NCBI GenBank assembly: GCA_023014335.1
Contig: JAECYW010000023.1
Coordinates: forward strand, 310,001 to 374,000
Direction of reading: 5' to 3'
Length of the DNA stretch: 64,000 bases
Source: Galerina marginata
Taxonomy: Eukaryota > Basidiomycota > Agaricomycetes > Agaricales > Galerinaceae
A model generated the notes under the pieces. The model made no database searches. It had not been told where the DNA came from and saw nothing but the letters and a program-made list of their open reading frames with translations. Within the stretch, counting starts at the first letter, position 1. Each line of letters starts with the position of its first letter. The translations under genes were made by a program, and so were the position numbers. Of this stretch, positions 47,866 to 57,921 are shown in pieces.

Positions 47866-49145
47866 TCAGGAGTCCCAGGGATGGGGCGAAGAACATACCT
47901 CATTGAAGAGAATGCGGCAAATGACGCTCAGAGGGTGAAATATAATCTGGCTGCAGGGTCAGTTCCTCAAATCATAGGGGAGGAAATGACCAGACCTCAG
48001 TGTCCACAGATTGAAAGTGCTCGGGATATCCCCTCCATCGCTCTATCAAGGTCAGAAGTTTGGCTCGAACTCCTGAAAGAGGGGTGGAAAGAAGATTGAA
48101 ATGGTGAATAAACCCAGGCGATTCATTTTTTAGTATATCCTTGGTCCAAGTGACTGGGTTTACCGCGATTCGCATCCCACGAATGAAAATCGCATACTTT
48201 CCAACCTGTTCTTTGGATAGTTCGTCGTGATTAGCCACAAAGGCCCTGTTCTGTTCCCAACGCGGAACGTTTTCGTGTTGGTAACGTGCTGTTACCTTCC
48301 GTCCAATGAATCTCTGGGAACTCGGAGACGATATAACGACCCAAGATCTGGTAATATCGCACCCCGTTATGAGATACAGAGTTCCGTTCGGGTGAGGTTC
48401 ATTGAGTTTCTTCTCATTGATAAAGCGGTACCAGTCAAGAGCGTATCTTCTCACATAAGGCAGGAGGCGCGATGTGGACGCCAGATCTTCACGCGAAGCA
48501 CCCTCAGGAAGTATTACTATGCCACCTTCCCGAGCGCTCAAGGTGAACGAAAGGTCTCTTAGAAGTTGAATGTCAAATGTGGAATCAGCTAGAATATGGG
48601 TTGACGTACAATGGGGTTTCCGAATTGCGGGACACGGAAACACCTTGGCTAACGAGAGTTGTCCCAGGAGGGAACTGTGTTTCGTTGTTGAGAATATCCG
48701 AGGAGGCTGGCGGTGGAAGTAGGGGATTGTGATCGGGTGGACATTGGAGCTGACTAGGATCTGATGCCGGGCGAAAGATGTTGAAGTAATATCTGAAGTC
48801 GCCTTCTGCAGTAACCAGTCCTACATCCCCAATATTAATTCTGTCCCTGGCGCGTCTTTCGGATTGTCGACCTAGGGGGTTCCATAGCGGATAGCCGTTA
48901 CCGAGGGGGAAGATAGAGCGAACGAAGGACTCGACTCCTCCAGCTGGGGTGCTGACAAGATGGCAGCGAGGGAAGCTAGTGTTCTCCACGAGGGAAGGAT
49001 ATGGATGCGCCATAGAGCCTACATCATTGTGAGATGACGAAGGGCGAAAAGTGAACTTGCAGTCCATTCACTGACCTTGTCTAGACGAAGTGTGCTCTGA
49101 ACCTTCATCCTCTTCATGACCAACGCTGTTTGGGGAGTTCTCCAT
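47866..49145 (-). CDS. GDVG/WG family protein, type A (member 3), unknown function
   Basis: Start near 49145 (MENSPNSVGHEEDEGSEHTS), spliced through GTCAGT...TGTAG into SMAHPYPSLVENTSFPRCHL. The conserved core reads LGNGYPLWNPLG, INIGDVGLVTAEGDFRYYFN and ETQFPPGTTLVSQGVSVSR. The second block reads REGGIVILPEGASREDLAST, DWYRFINEKKL, HPNGTLYLITGCDITRSWVV, FIRGMRIAVNPVTWTKDILK and IERWRGYPEHFQSVDTE. A last intron ending CAGCCAG gives the tail IIFHPLSVICRILFNEV and a stop at 47866-47868. It is clearly the sister of member 1 (36999-38403), including the FHPL tail. Head-to-head with member 4. The start coordinate is good to a base or two. Confidence 0.7.
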
Positions 49146-49692
49146 GGGAGACTAGCATGAGGGTAAGGACCTTTCAAATATCGAATGGCAAGGAAGATGT
49201 TACTCACTGGGGAAATGATTCGGGAAGACAACGAGTCAAAAGAGGTGATAGTCGAAAAGTAACGATGAATGCTCGACGAAGTTCATGTTCGGAGGGGCCA
49301 CAGTTCGATTGTCCTTTCCAGGTTGATGATGTCCGCATGTGGGAATGCTCAGATGCCCCTTACTCAATATGCGGCTTATTGTGTTCTAAAGATAGCACCA
49401 TCGGAACAAGTACAAGGTTGGTTGGAATCAAGGGGGTGGCGGAACGTGGATCCCGAACATAGGGTGGGAGGGGGGGGTGCGGCCGCAGGCCGAAAAAAAT
49501 TTAGTGACCTTGCCCATTTTCGTTGCAAATTGGGTTTTTCGAGGCCGACTTACCAACCCGAGATGGGATTGCCGCTCTCAGAGGGTTTAGCCTGTCGGAA
49601 AAGGTCAGAGGTGAATAAATGATATCATTTCCAAGTACGTAGATTTCGAGTTGGGCGAAACGCAATGAGCGGTTCATCTGTAGCTACTCGAG

Positions 49693-49702
49693 TATATATA
49701 AG
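49693..49702 (+). promoter_or_regulatory. TATA box of GDVG/WG member 4
   Basis: TATATATAAG about 100 bp upstream of the first ATG (49800) of the rightward gene. Confidence 0.5.
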
Positions 49703-49799
49703 CTTGCAGTAGGGAAGGCCCGGGAAGAATTTACACATCAATTACTGCTTGGAAAACCCAGAAAAAACCATTTCTTCCCCAGAAAACATCAGAAAAAAC

Positions 49800-52356
49800 A
49801 TGTCTTCACGGAAAACATACTATATTTGGGAGGGGGGGGAGGGGGGGGGGGTCACTTACTGGTCTGAAAAAAATATAGTGAGTGTTGGTACACTTTCCAC
49901 ATTCCGCCACCCCCTTGGTTGGAATTTGAATTCTGTGGGCAGTCTATTTCTCGACTATGTATGACAGTTCATCGACATTCTTAGCTGACCTTTGTGCCCT
50001 TTTCGGCTGCGTCCTCAGCAGACAATAGTCATTGTACTCTATAGCTCATCGCCTGGTCAGGGGAAATGTCTCTCGTTGCCAGGAGCGTCGACGTGGACGC
50101 AACCCGCAAGTATTTGCCACGATATATTACGTACAGGTGACTGGACGATAGATACAAATACTAACACTGTCAAGGGCGCCGATTCCCAAATTACTTCGCC
50201 AATGGACTGTGGCAGCGAATATACACCGTCCATTCTCTCAGATTCCCCTCTTGCTGACGGAAGCCCTCAGTCACCTCAAGGGCTGAATACGCCTCCCAGC
50301 ACCGGTATGTCATTATCAATTCGCGCGACTAAGTCCAGCTCACTCAGTTTCCCTCCCCAGAGGTACTTTCTTTGCCAGGCCCTTCAACGTACGATATCTT
50401 TCCTCGTTCGATTTAATAATCATCACTAACACCGTGTCTTAGGCAACCTGGACCCTCATCACAAGTCTCCACCCACCCGGAAACCAGTCCAAAAGGCAAA
50501 ACGTTCACCCTAGAAAATTGTGGCAATAATACGACAATTTACAATATCCACATGGACTCGCCATGCAAGTCAATTTCCCTTCAGATAGTTTTGTGTTTCT
50601 GACGAGCCCTCAAAGTGTCACCCCAGAGAAACACCAAGGCCGGGATTCCACCTAATGTAAAGCAAGTCCTTGGCTTTCTTCCGTCGTCTGTTGCTTATGA
50701 TAGTTTCTCGTCGATGTAGTCTCAGATTCGTCCTCCTCTTCAGCTTGATGTGCAATGGCTCGATCAGATCGCCAGCATCGCTGAAAGCGCTTCTTCATCC
50801 AGTAAGGAACCGCCAATATGTATCCTCTTTCTTTTCTGACTTCGTGGACAGATAGTTCCGAAACACCACCCAATAGCGAGGTTATGTCCCGAAATGTTGA
50901 GGGAAATATTGCCAATAACTTGCCACGCCAAAGTCTTCAGGTTTCTCGTTCCGATATTGGAACTAATGTACGTTGAGTTCTGTTCATCGGCTCTCCAGTT
51001 CTGACCCGGCTTATAATCTATATTCAGGTTGGCCCCGAGAACAACTCGGAAATTTTGGAACTTGGACGTCGAGCGGGATTGCATTCGTCGCCCTTGATAA
51101 GCCCACTTCAACCCAATGCGGCGGAGAGCGGCGCCAATGTTATGAGAAATCCATTCGCCTCTCCTTCGCAGCACTCGTTTGACCTGGCAGCAGAACCCGG
51201 TATTTCGAATTTCATTCTTCCATTCTTTTTCATCCAAGTTTGACATACTTGAACAACAGATGAGCGGCGGCGTCAGAGTTATACAGAACCTTTGTATGCA
51301 AAGGTGAGCAAAAAATCATTTCATGACAGTAGAACAAATGCAGACTTTGCGTAGGATTTAACTCTCGATCCGAATGTCCCCATACACGTCGGCGCCTATT
51401 TGTCTTCAAAAATGCTTGTTCTCGGCAGGAGGGTTATTCGGCTTTGGAACACGTCTCCAAACCTGAGCCTCAGTGCGGAACGCCAAAGGGAGCAGTTCAG
51501 GCTGGGCGACATAGGCTTCTTCAATTCCGACGGCTGTTTCCAAATTCTATTCAATATCTTCATGAAGAAGGCAGAAAACAATCTTATGCATTATAAAGTG
51601 CCCAATGGCTTCGTCCCGCTCAGAACAAACTTGAAGCGCGACTATATAAACGCTACAAGTATGCCCCAGGCATCGTACCAGGCTTACGCTTCAGAAAATT
51701 TTGTCCGCTTGAGGCAGGAAGAAACTGGGTTATTTTTTTCAGCTCTTTTGCCGAACCTTTTAGACTAATTCGACATTTCCAGAGGTTGTGTGTACAGCTT
51801 CCGGTCCGAATTCAAGCCTACGCACCCAGGCGGTGCTATACTAATTACACCGGATGGGTTATCACGGCTTACCTTTTCCGAGTTCATCACGGACGACTTA
51901 CAAGACTATCTAGATTGCCAGGCCGAAGGATGGTATAGATATTCGCACCTTTCTTCCGAAAACGGACATCAGCGTCCCAATGGCTCGTTGAAGCTCATAG
52001 ATAGCTGTTATAAAGCAAAATCATGGGCAGCAGCAACCCTAGCCACCAAGAACCACCGCCCGGGTTCATATGCAAAATTGAAGCTATCAAACGAAGAGCC
52101 AAAGTCTTTCATATGGGAGCATCATGACTCGATTAAAGTTAATGAAGGTTCTTCAAATGCTCTAATTCGCAATGCAATGGACCCCGACTACGGTTCCACT
52201 GTCGCCATCGAGGTTAGTTCCATTTTCTATGGACCCCGGCCGAAAAACAGGAGAGGGTCGTCTTTTTTTCAGAGCAAATCAAGTGCATTGGGTTCGTTGT
52301 CAAAGATACATTTTCCTAGTTTCAGTCGATCAAGTCGCATTAGTATTTTCAAATAA
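49800..52356 (+). CDS. GDVG/WG family protein, type B (member 4), with N-terminal N/T motif and long disordered linker
   Basis: Sister of member 2. The first ATG after the TATA box is at 49800 (MSSRKTYYIWEGG...), but exon 1 contains a poly-G tract, so the 5' end is uncertain. Later exons join as EVLSLPGPST-QPGPSSQVSTHPETS and KGKTFTLENCGNNTTIYNIH, the N/T motif. Disordered S/P/N-rich exons follow (EVMSRNVEGNIANNLPRQSL; ILELGRRAGLHSSPLISPLQ). The conserved body reads VIRLWNTSPNLSLSAERQRE, FRLGDIGFFNSDGCFQILFN, GGAILITPDGLSRLTF, GWYRYSHLSSENG, RPNGSLKLIDSCYKAKSWAA and GSTVAIEVSSIFYGP, ending in a basic Ser-rich tail (SRSSRISIFK). An internal near-repeat (CLSLPGASTWTQPAS / VLSLPGPSTQPGPSS) is seen. 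Function unknown. Confidence 0.62.
49826..49851 (+). repeat. Poly-G tract in the 5' exon of member 4
   Basis: Runs of 8 and 12 G separated by A, inside or next to the first exon, encoding a GG-E-GGG stretch. A related G-run followed by a similar A-rich context occurs at 49462-49505. Potential G-quadruplex former and length-unstable site. Confidence 0.6.
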
Positions 52357-52467
52357 ATTCGTTTTGCGACTTATTACTTGGGCTTTATTTTAGTTCTACT
52401 CTATTCAACCATACAAGTTCAGTATTAATGTAATTGTATATATAAATACATGTATAATGAGTGGAAC

Positions 52468-52660
52468 GGGACGACACTTGCAAGGTCTGATCTTTGTGGG
52501 TCCAGGGTCGGCGATCGGCGATCAATCATCAAAGCATCTCGATCGTCTAAAATTAGCTCCTTGAGTTGCCGTAAGCGCCGTGACAGTAAATTTCAGACGA
52601 AAAGTGGGAATCGACGGGCTGAGGCTCTGCTACTCCGTAATATTACTCTTGGTCAGTCAA
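52468..52660 (+). repeat. Dispersed repeat, copy 2 (degenerate)
   Basis: Second copy of the sequence at 44559-44770. Stops and indels interrupt the frame that is partly open in copy 1. Confidence 0.65.
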
Positions 52661-52792
52661 TGGGCTATGGAGTTCCGATAGGACCAGTATGAAATTTATA
52701 TGACCCCAGTCGGCTAGAGAGGCTATTGGTATCCGTAGGATCCGATGTTGATACTTTGGCTAACATAAGGATCTGATTAGTGATGTGCCGAC

Positions 52793-52810
52793 TTTGGCCT
52801 CCAGGCCAAA
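52793..52810. repeat. Palindrome TTTGGCCT-CC-AGGCCAAA
   Basis: Perfect 8-bp inverted repeat with a 2-bp spacer, within a patch of repeated GCCAAA/GGCC/GCCAGG words (52785-52850). Looks like part of a small non-autonomous repeat. Confidence 0.5.
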
Positions 52811-54038
52811 GCCAGCCGCCAAAAGCCAGGCCAAGCCGGGCTTTTTCCACGGCTTTCATGAAACGGTGGCACACGCCAGCTGACAGGCGATTCCTAAAAA
52901 AATCTAGTAATATTAGGAGATGCGCCTGCCGACCGGGAAATTTTTTAAGATTTTCTGGAAATTTTTTCTATGCTGCCGGCGATTGCTATGGGTTCCTCGA
53001 TACAATTGGAGACATAAAGAAGTAGCTTCTTCAGCGTGAAAGGAGTTAGGTCCTATGAGGGAAAGGTACTAAAGTCTGACAGCCTAAAGTAATGGTAAAG
53101 TGCAATATTGGTTTCCCAGTTCAGGTCCCGAAAGCTATATACGCGGTCAGCGATAGAAAGTTATAATTCACATGATCAACTAGTATACCGTCTTCATTTC
53201 AAGATTTTGACAAGGACGTTCACGATACCTGGAAGAATACCGGCATTCTATCACTACGCGTCCCCAAGCTGATTCTCGAGGATAAATTTCCAAGCTCGCT
53301 TTATCGGAAAGAGAACACCACAGAGGATCTTCCATAACGGCGACCATTGACGAAGGTGACTTACTCAAACAAACGTCAGATAATCGTGAATATGCGGCGA
53401 CGTAAAACAAAAAGCGACCTCTTCAAGGAGAATTTGCAAAATAACATCCAAAGGTTTGGAATATGATCTGGATACTACAGTTCAAATTTGGATGCCGAGA
53501 TTAGAAAGAAAAAATGATCGCACGTCTGATCTACTTGAAATAATCGTAATCTGACCGCCGGATGGATTCTCCTTCTTCTACACTCAGGCTTCCCGTAGAC
53601 ATTGTTGTTGGATGGTTGACTAGCGACTGAGCACTGAGGATTTAAAGGGGCGCTTATTGTATCGAGCATTGTGGGTCTCACTCCCATGCCTATCTCTTCT
53701 TGCCTCCGATATAGCAATCCAACAGTGATGAAACGCACCTATTGCCCACGCATTGACTACCCCTGCCAATACGGTCATCGCTATGTCAATAATGATATTT
53801 TATTGTGCCAGTGGTTGCGGAGCCCAGCAAATGAATTACTGCGCGTCTGAAGTACTTCAAGTAGAACGGTTGCTAGATGGGGATTTTTCCGTCACTCCTT
53901 CATGGTCAAAACTGTTGCCTGGTGCCGGATATGGGAGTGGCGACAAGATCGTAACAAGGAGGCCGTCGAAAGCTTCGTTTTCCACACCTTAGCCCGTTCC
54001 CCATACCACGCATGCAAGTGGCTCTTCCACTCCTACGG

Positions 54039-55866
54039 TTACACATAACTTAAGCTCACTCTTCGAGCTACTTCGACCTCCACTATGGTGTTGCTGGCGG
54101 TGCTGCTACCTGACTCAAGGCGCAGAACATCTTGAATATAATCACTCGAAATCTGGGATAGCTCGACGGTTGTCGGGGCTTCACGGATGTTGAGAATTAA
54201 CCGGCTTCCCAATGTACTCGATAAGGCAATAGAAAATCCAATCGGAGCTTCCAAAAATGTTTCCTTACAAGATAGAAAAATTAAGTAGTTAAAATTCGAA
54301 AAACATGAATAAGAACTTACCGGTGCCTTGATCCAAACAACCAAACAGGTGAGGTACACGATGCCAACGCTACAGACAATTCAATTGAGAAAGGGAGGAC
54401 GAAGGTAAATAGTCACCCACCCAAAGAAATACATCACTGAATCTCGGATAAGGATATTGAGAAGTCCATACCCGCGATGGAGGATTGAGCCATGGCCTTT
54501 GAATGACCGTACCCCTTGGACAACTGCGAGTGTGCACAGCAGACTTTCGCATGAAAGCAACGGAATCCAGAATGTGTAGAAATGGGGCACAACTTTGCGA
54601 CCGAAGCAGAAAGGCCCGAAGGGAGTGGGGATCAGAGCAGGTGCTGCAGTTTCCAAACGTTAGGGTTTTATTGAGGTATAAAATATGTTTTCTTGCCTGT
54701 GATAAAGAGGGACAAACTAGACCCCATGATCCATGCAGATGTAGCTGCACAAGCAAGGAAGAAAGTGAGCATCAAGCACAGAAATTTTTTATCCATTGAG
54801 TAAATGGCGTAAAGTCGTAATTGCAGGATTGCTGTCAATTGCGTCAGTTATAACCTGGGTTGGACACTCGGTATTTATCTGACCTTCCGCAAGCATACAT
54901 GCTATTAGCCCCACCCATCCTTCATACTGAAAGAAACGAGAGCCTTCATTAAAATATGTTAGGATGCTCAACGGTGTCAGCAAGCTAGGTGCTTACAACT
55001 GCGCAGACAAAGAAGGGGGTTTGAATCAGGTCAGATCTATCTTCGTTCCGGAAACAGTATATTGCACGCACAACTGCACGCTTATCGGTAAGAGGCTGAA
55101 ATTTTTGATCGCGGTTCGTACTTACAACATCGGTAAGGTGCGGCGTGAAAAAAACTGAGAGCAGCTCAGTATCTGGACTCTCGAAGGAGAAACACAAGAT
55201 CCGAATTCACCATAATTGCTGAATCTAATGGTCATTAGGCGATTTTTGTATTACGCAGAAGAAGACTGCTCACATCGCTGCCGATAGCGCAAAATAGCGA
55301 TTCTATAGAAAGCTGTTTCTCAACGGCGATTCAGAATGCATACACAAATGCTGAATACCCACCGTCAAAAAGAGGACTTTTGCTAGAGACCACTTGCTAG
55401 GCTAAACCAACATGAGGAAGACCAAGACCAAGATTAATCCTGTATACATGCCCATATAGTAGTCACCTATGTCGCGAGTATGAGCGTTATTCCGGATAAT
55501 CGACGCGTAATTCACCTCACGATCAAAAGTTAACACTAATGTAATATGTGAGAAATGTGCGACATGGCTCGCTGCCACTAAGAACTCACTATGGTCATAA
55601 ATAATAATCACAGTAGAAGCCACTAGTTGGTGATAGCCTGGTTATTACGTTCAGCTCGCGGTGAGAATAGAAACATACATCTTGTGCACAGCACTAGTCG
55701 GAACCCCTGAAATTCTGATATTAAGGCGGGTGTCAATGAGTTAGAAATGGACATGATGGAGGGACAGCGGTCCTAAAAGTCCTTCCCGCTTTTATACGCG
55801 CATACCAGCAGGGTTTACGATCGCAGTTTCTGTCACTTCTGTGATTTCGAAAGATATTGATTTCAT
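54039..55866 (-). CDS. DUF6533-type seven-TM membrane protein
   Basis: Basidiomycete-expanded membrane protein family of unknown function. The predicted start is 55866 (MKSISFEITEVTETAIVNPA). Splicing gives YHQLVASTVIIIYDH joined to VLTFDREVNYASIIR, the DUF6533 signature (small-hydrophobic...YDHxLTFDREVxxIW-like). Further hydrophobic exons follow (WLILVLVF; a TM exon ending GIVYLTCLVVWIKAP), and the last exon reads TFLEAPIGFSIALSSTLGSR then LILNIREA. The LGSRLILNIRE sequence after the last TM is typical of these proteins. Many small exons; the middle ones are not resolved. No enzymatic residues visible. Confidence 0.65.
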
Positions 55867-56659
55867 CAAGTCAATGATGATTCGAACAATTGATAGCCAT
55901 TGCAGTGGGGGCCTGGGACCAGAGCTATCGGGGTAATATTTCCTCATGAATTCCTGATGAATATTGCGCTGAAATTAGAACCTACCTGGGAATATACGTA
56001 CGTATTTGACAGCCTGCGCAATTTCAGAAGTATAATCATAAAGCGCAGAAAGGGTGGAAGTGGTATGACGGTAACCGGCGCGGTCCCATTCAGGCAACAG
56101 CCGACCTGCAAGTGCGAGAAAAACGTGTAAACATCTACGCAGGATTACAGGATCAATCCACTTCGATGGAGTGAGAGGAAGCAATAAAAACTCAAAACAT
56201 GAAACGTAACTACGCACTGATTATGTACTTCCCTGCTTTCACTGGCATGGGTCCAGGGCGAGGCGACGCGATGCTATGAAGCTGGCGATAGTGCTCGCTC
56301 AGCTGAATTCAACGATAACACTCTGACCAACCTGTGCCTGCGAGCAAGCGGCACCGAGCACCATTTCCTTCTCCGCCACTCGCATCGTTTGAGCATCGAT
56401 GCATCAGAATCAACACTAACGAAAGATAATCTCCGTCGTTAGCCTCAGTCGAACCTCCTCCCATGTTATCTGGAAAGGTTCCAATGCTCCCACAAGTCAG
56501 AGATGATGGCTGAGTGGGGTTCTCATACCTCGCGCAAAGAAGCAGAAGTGCGATTCCTCTTCCGCCTTTGTCATTGCATCCAGACACGATAAGTCATTGC
56601 AACCTTTTATGTTGAATCGGCCGTTTCTCGTGAACAGCGGTTGCTTGCTTTACAAACAA
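55867..56659. other. No gene seen
   Basis: Short overlapping ORFs, no domain. The right part is the 3' flank of the decayed GDVG/WG copy. Confidence 0.45.
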
Positions 56660-57506
56660 GGGCCTCTATAGAAACGTCGCCTTGTCGCACTCAGTGACGG
56701 GGTATAGCGACCCGTTTGGAAGTATAATAGACGGGCAGGGCATGGCTGAACATATAGCGGTACCACTTGAGAGAAAATTCTTGTTAAGACATTCTGTTAC
56801 TTGGGAAGTAGCGTAAAGGCTTTGCGCGAGGCATCCTCAGGGAGTATAGTAAGTGCCCCCTCATATGCTGTCGTGGAGAAAGAAATTGCTGAAACAATGA
56901 ATATCATTACAGGCTTGGAATACAAGCCGAGCGTCGACGTACCGAAGATGTTCTGAGATTAGCCGGATGCCAACGTCTTTGTTCGTGACCACTGCCCAGG
57001 GAGTAAAATAATTAGGAGCGAATTGGGTTTCAGGGGGAGGGCTGACCTTCTCGAATTCTCCTGGAAGTTTGTTCGTATAGACAGGGTCTGTAAGCAGGCG
57101 AAAATGTTGAGGCAATACACAACAGCACCCAAGGACTCTACAATTCCCATAATCTCCAATCCTTACAGCCTGGGCTCTACGTCTTTGGTGACACTTCGTT
57201 TCCAGAGATGCTTCGGAACAGAAGGGACCTGGATAAGTTTCGTCGTCTTACAGATGAGACGATTTTACACCCCACAAACACGTTCATTATCAGGCCTTAC
57301 TAGTGGCGACCGTCTGTAGCCTGAAAGTCTGGACGATCAATTACTAAAGCCACTCCCTGCGAATGGCAAAATGACTCACTTGCCTTAGGCACTGCGCTCT
57401 CCAAATCCTCGGACAGTTGTGAGTTTTCAATCACAGGTAGCTCGTGGGGATGAGGGTGCATCGGCATGTAGAGGAGGAGGAATGGCTCATTGAATGGACC
57501 AGCCAT
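56660..57506 (-). pseudogene. GDVG/WG family relic (member 5), frameshifted
   Basis: All family landmarks can be found in order but in changing frames: MAGPFNEPFLLLYMP (possible start 57506), RIGDYG, then in another frame GIVESLGAVVYCLNIF, then back to LPGEFEKVSPPPETQFAPNY and WAVVTNKDVGIRL. After a good intron come TTAYEGALTILPEDASRKAF with an early stop, then WYRYMF, then in yet another frame PNGSLYPVTECDKATF. These pair with IGDVG, FNIF, PPGTxLVSxGVxV, REGGIVILPEGASRE, WYRFIN and PNGTLYLITGCD of type A. Several frameshifts and at least one stop make this a dead copy. Confidence 0.7.
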
Positions 57507-57921
57507 TTCAGTGTCGCAACCCCGGGTAGAGTAAAATTTTTCCGTATTCAGAGAGTGTTATCCAGCCCAAGAAGTCCAGATACAAGGGACTGCGTATGTG
57601 AGCCATCCAGATTTCCGTCTCGGAGTGAAAGGCCCCAGTCCAACCTAATGCCGTTAAGTGCCTGAAGGGTGATCCGCGTGGGACATGACGGCTAGGCGAT
57701 ATTAAACCTGAGATTCCTGGTCTCTCCAGGACCTGAACTTAAGCTTGAAGGCGTGCATATCGCTGGAAGATGGAGGTTGAGAGAAAGGGACGAGAAGAAA
57801 AGAAAACAAGAGGGAAATTAGAATTAATATATATTTTTACATGTTTGGCAAGGGCGTCTCTCCAACCTCGTAATCTCTATCTTTCTCTCTCGTTTCCACC
57901 GTGACCTGGAAATCCTTCGAC

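Larger units (their letters stand above)
52357..54038. other. Repeat-containing intergenic region
   Basis: Contains the second copy of the dispersed repeat, a GGCC/GCCAAA-rich palindromic patch at about 52785-52870, and short ORFs without domains. Confidence 0.45.

Noticed and set aside
36999..52356. Search for a NACHT, NB-ARC or WD-repeat NLR gene beside the helical-bundle genes
   Set aside because: No P-loop (GxxxxGK[ST]) followed by Walker B-like sequence is seen on either strand in this region; the only clear P-loops in the window are those of the Rab GTPase and eIF4A.
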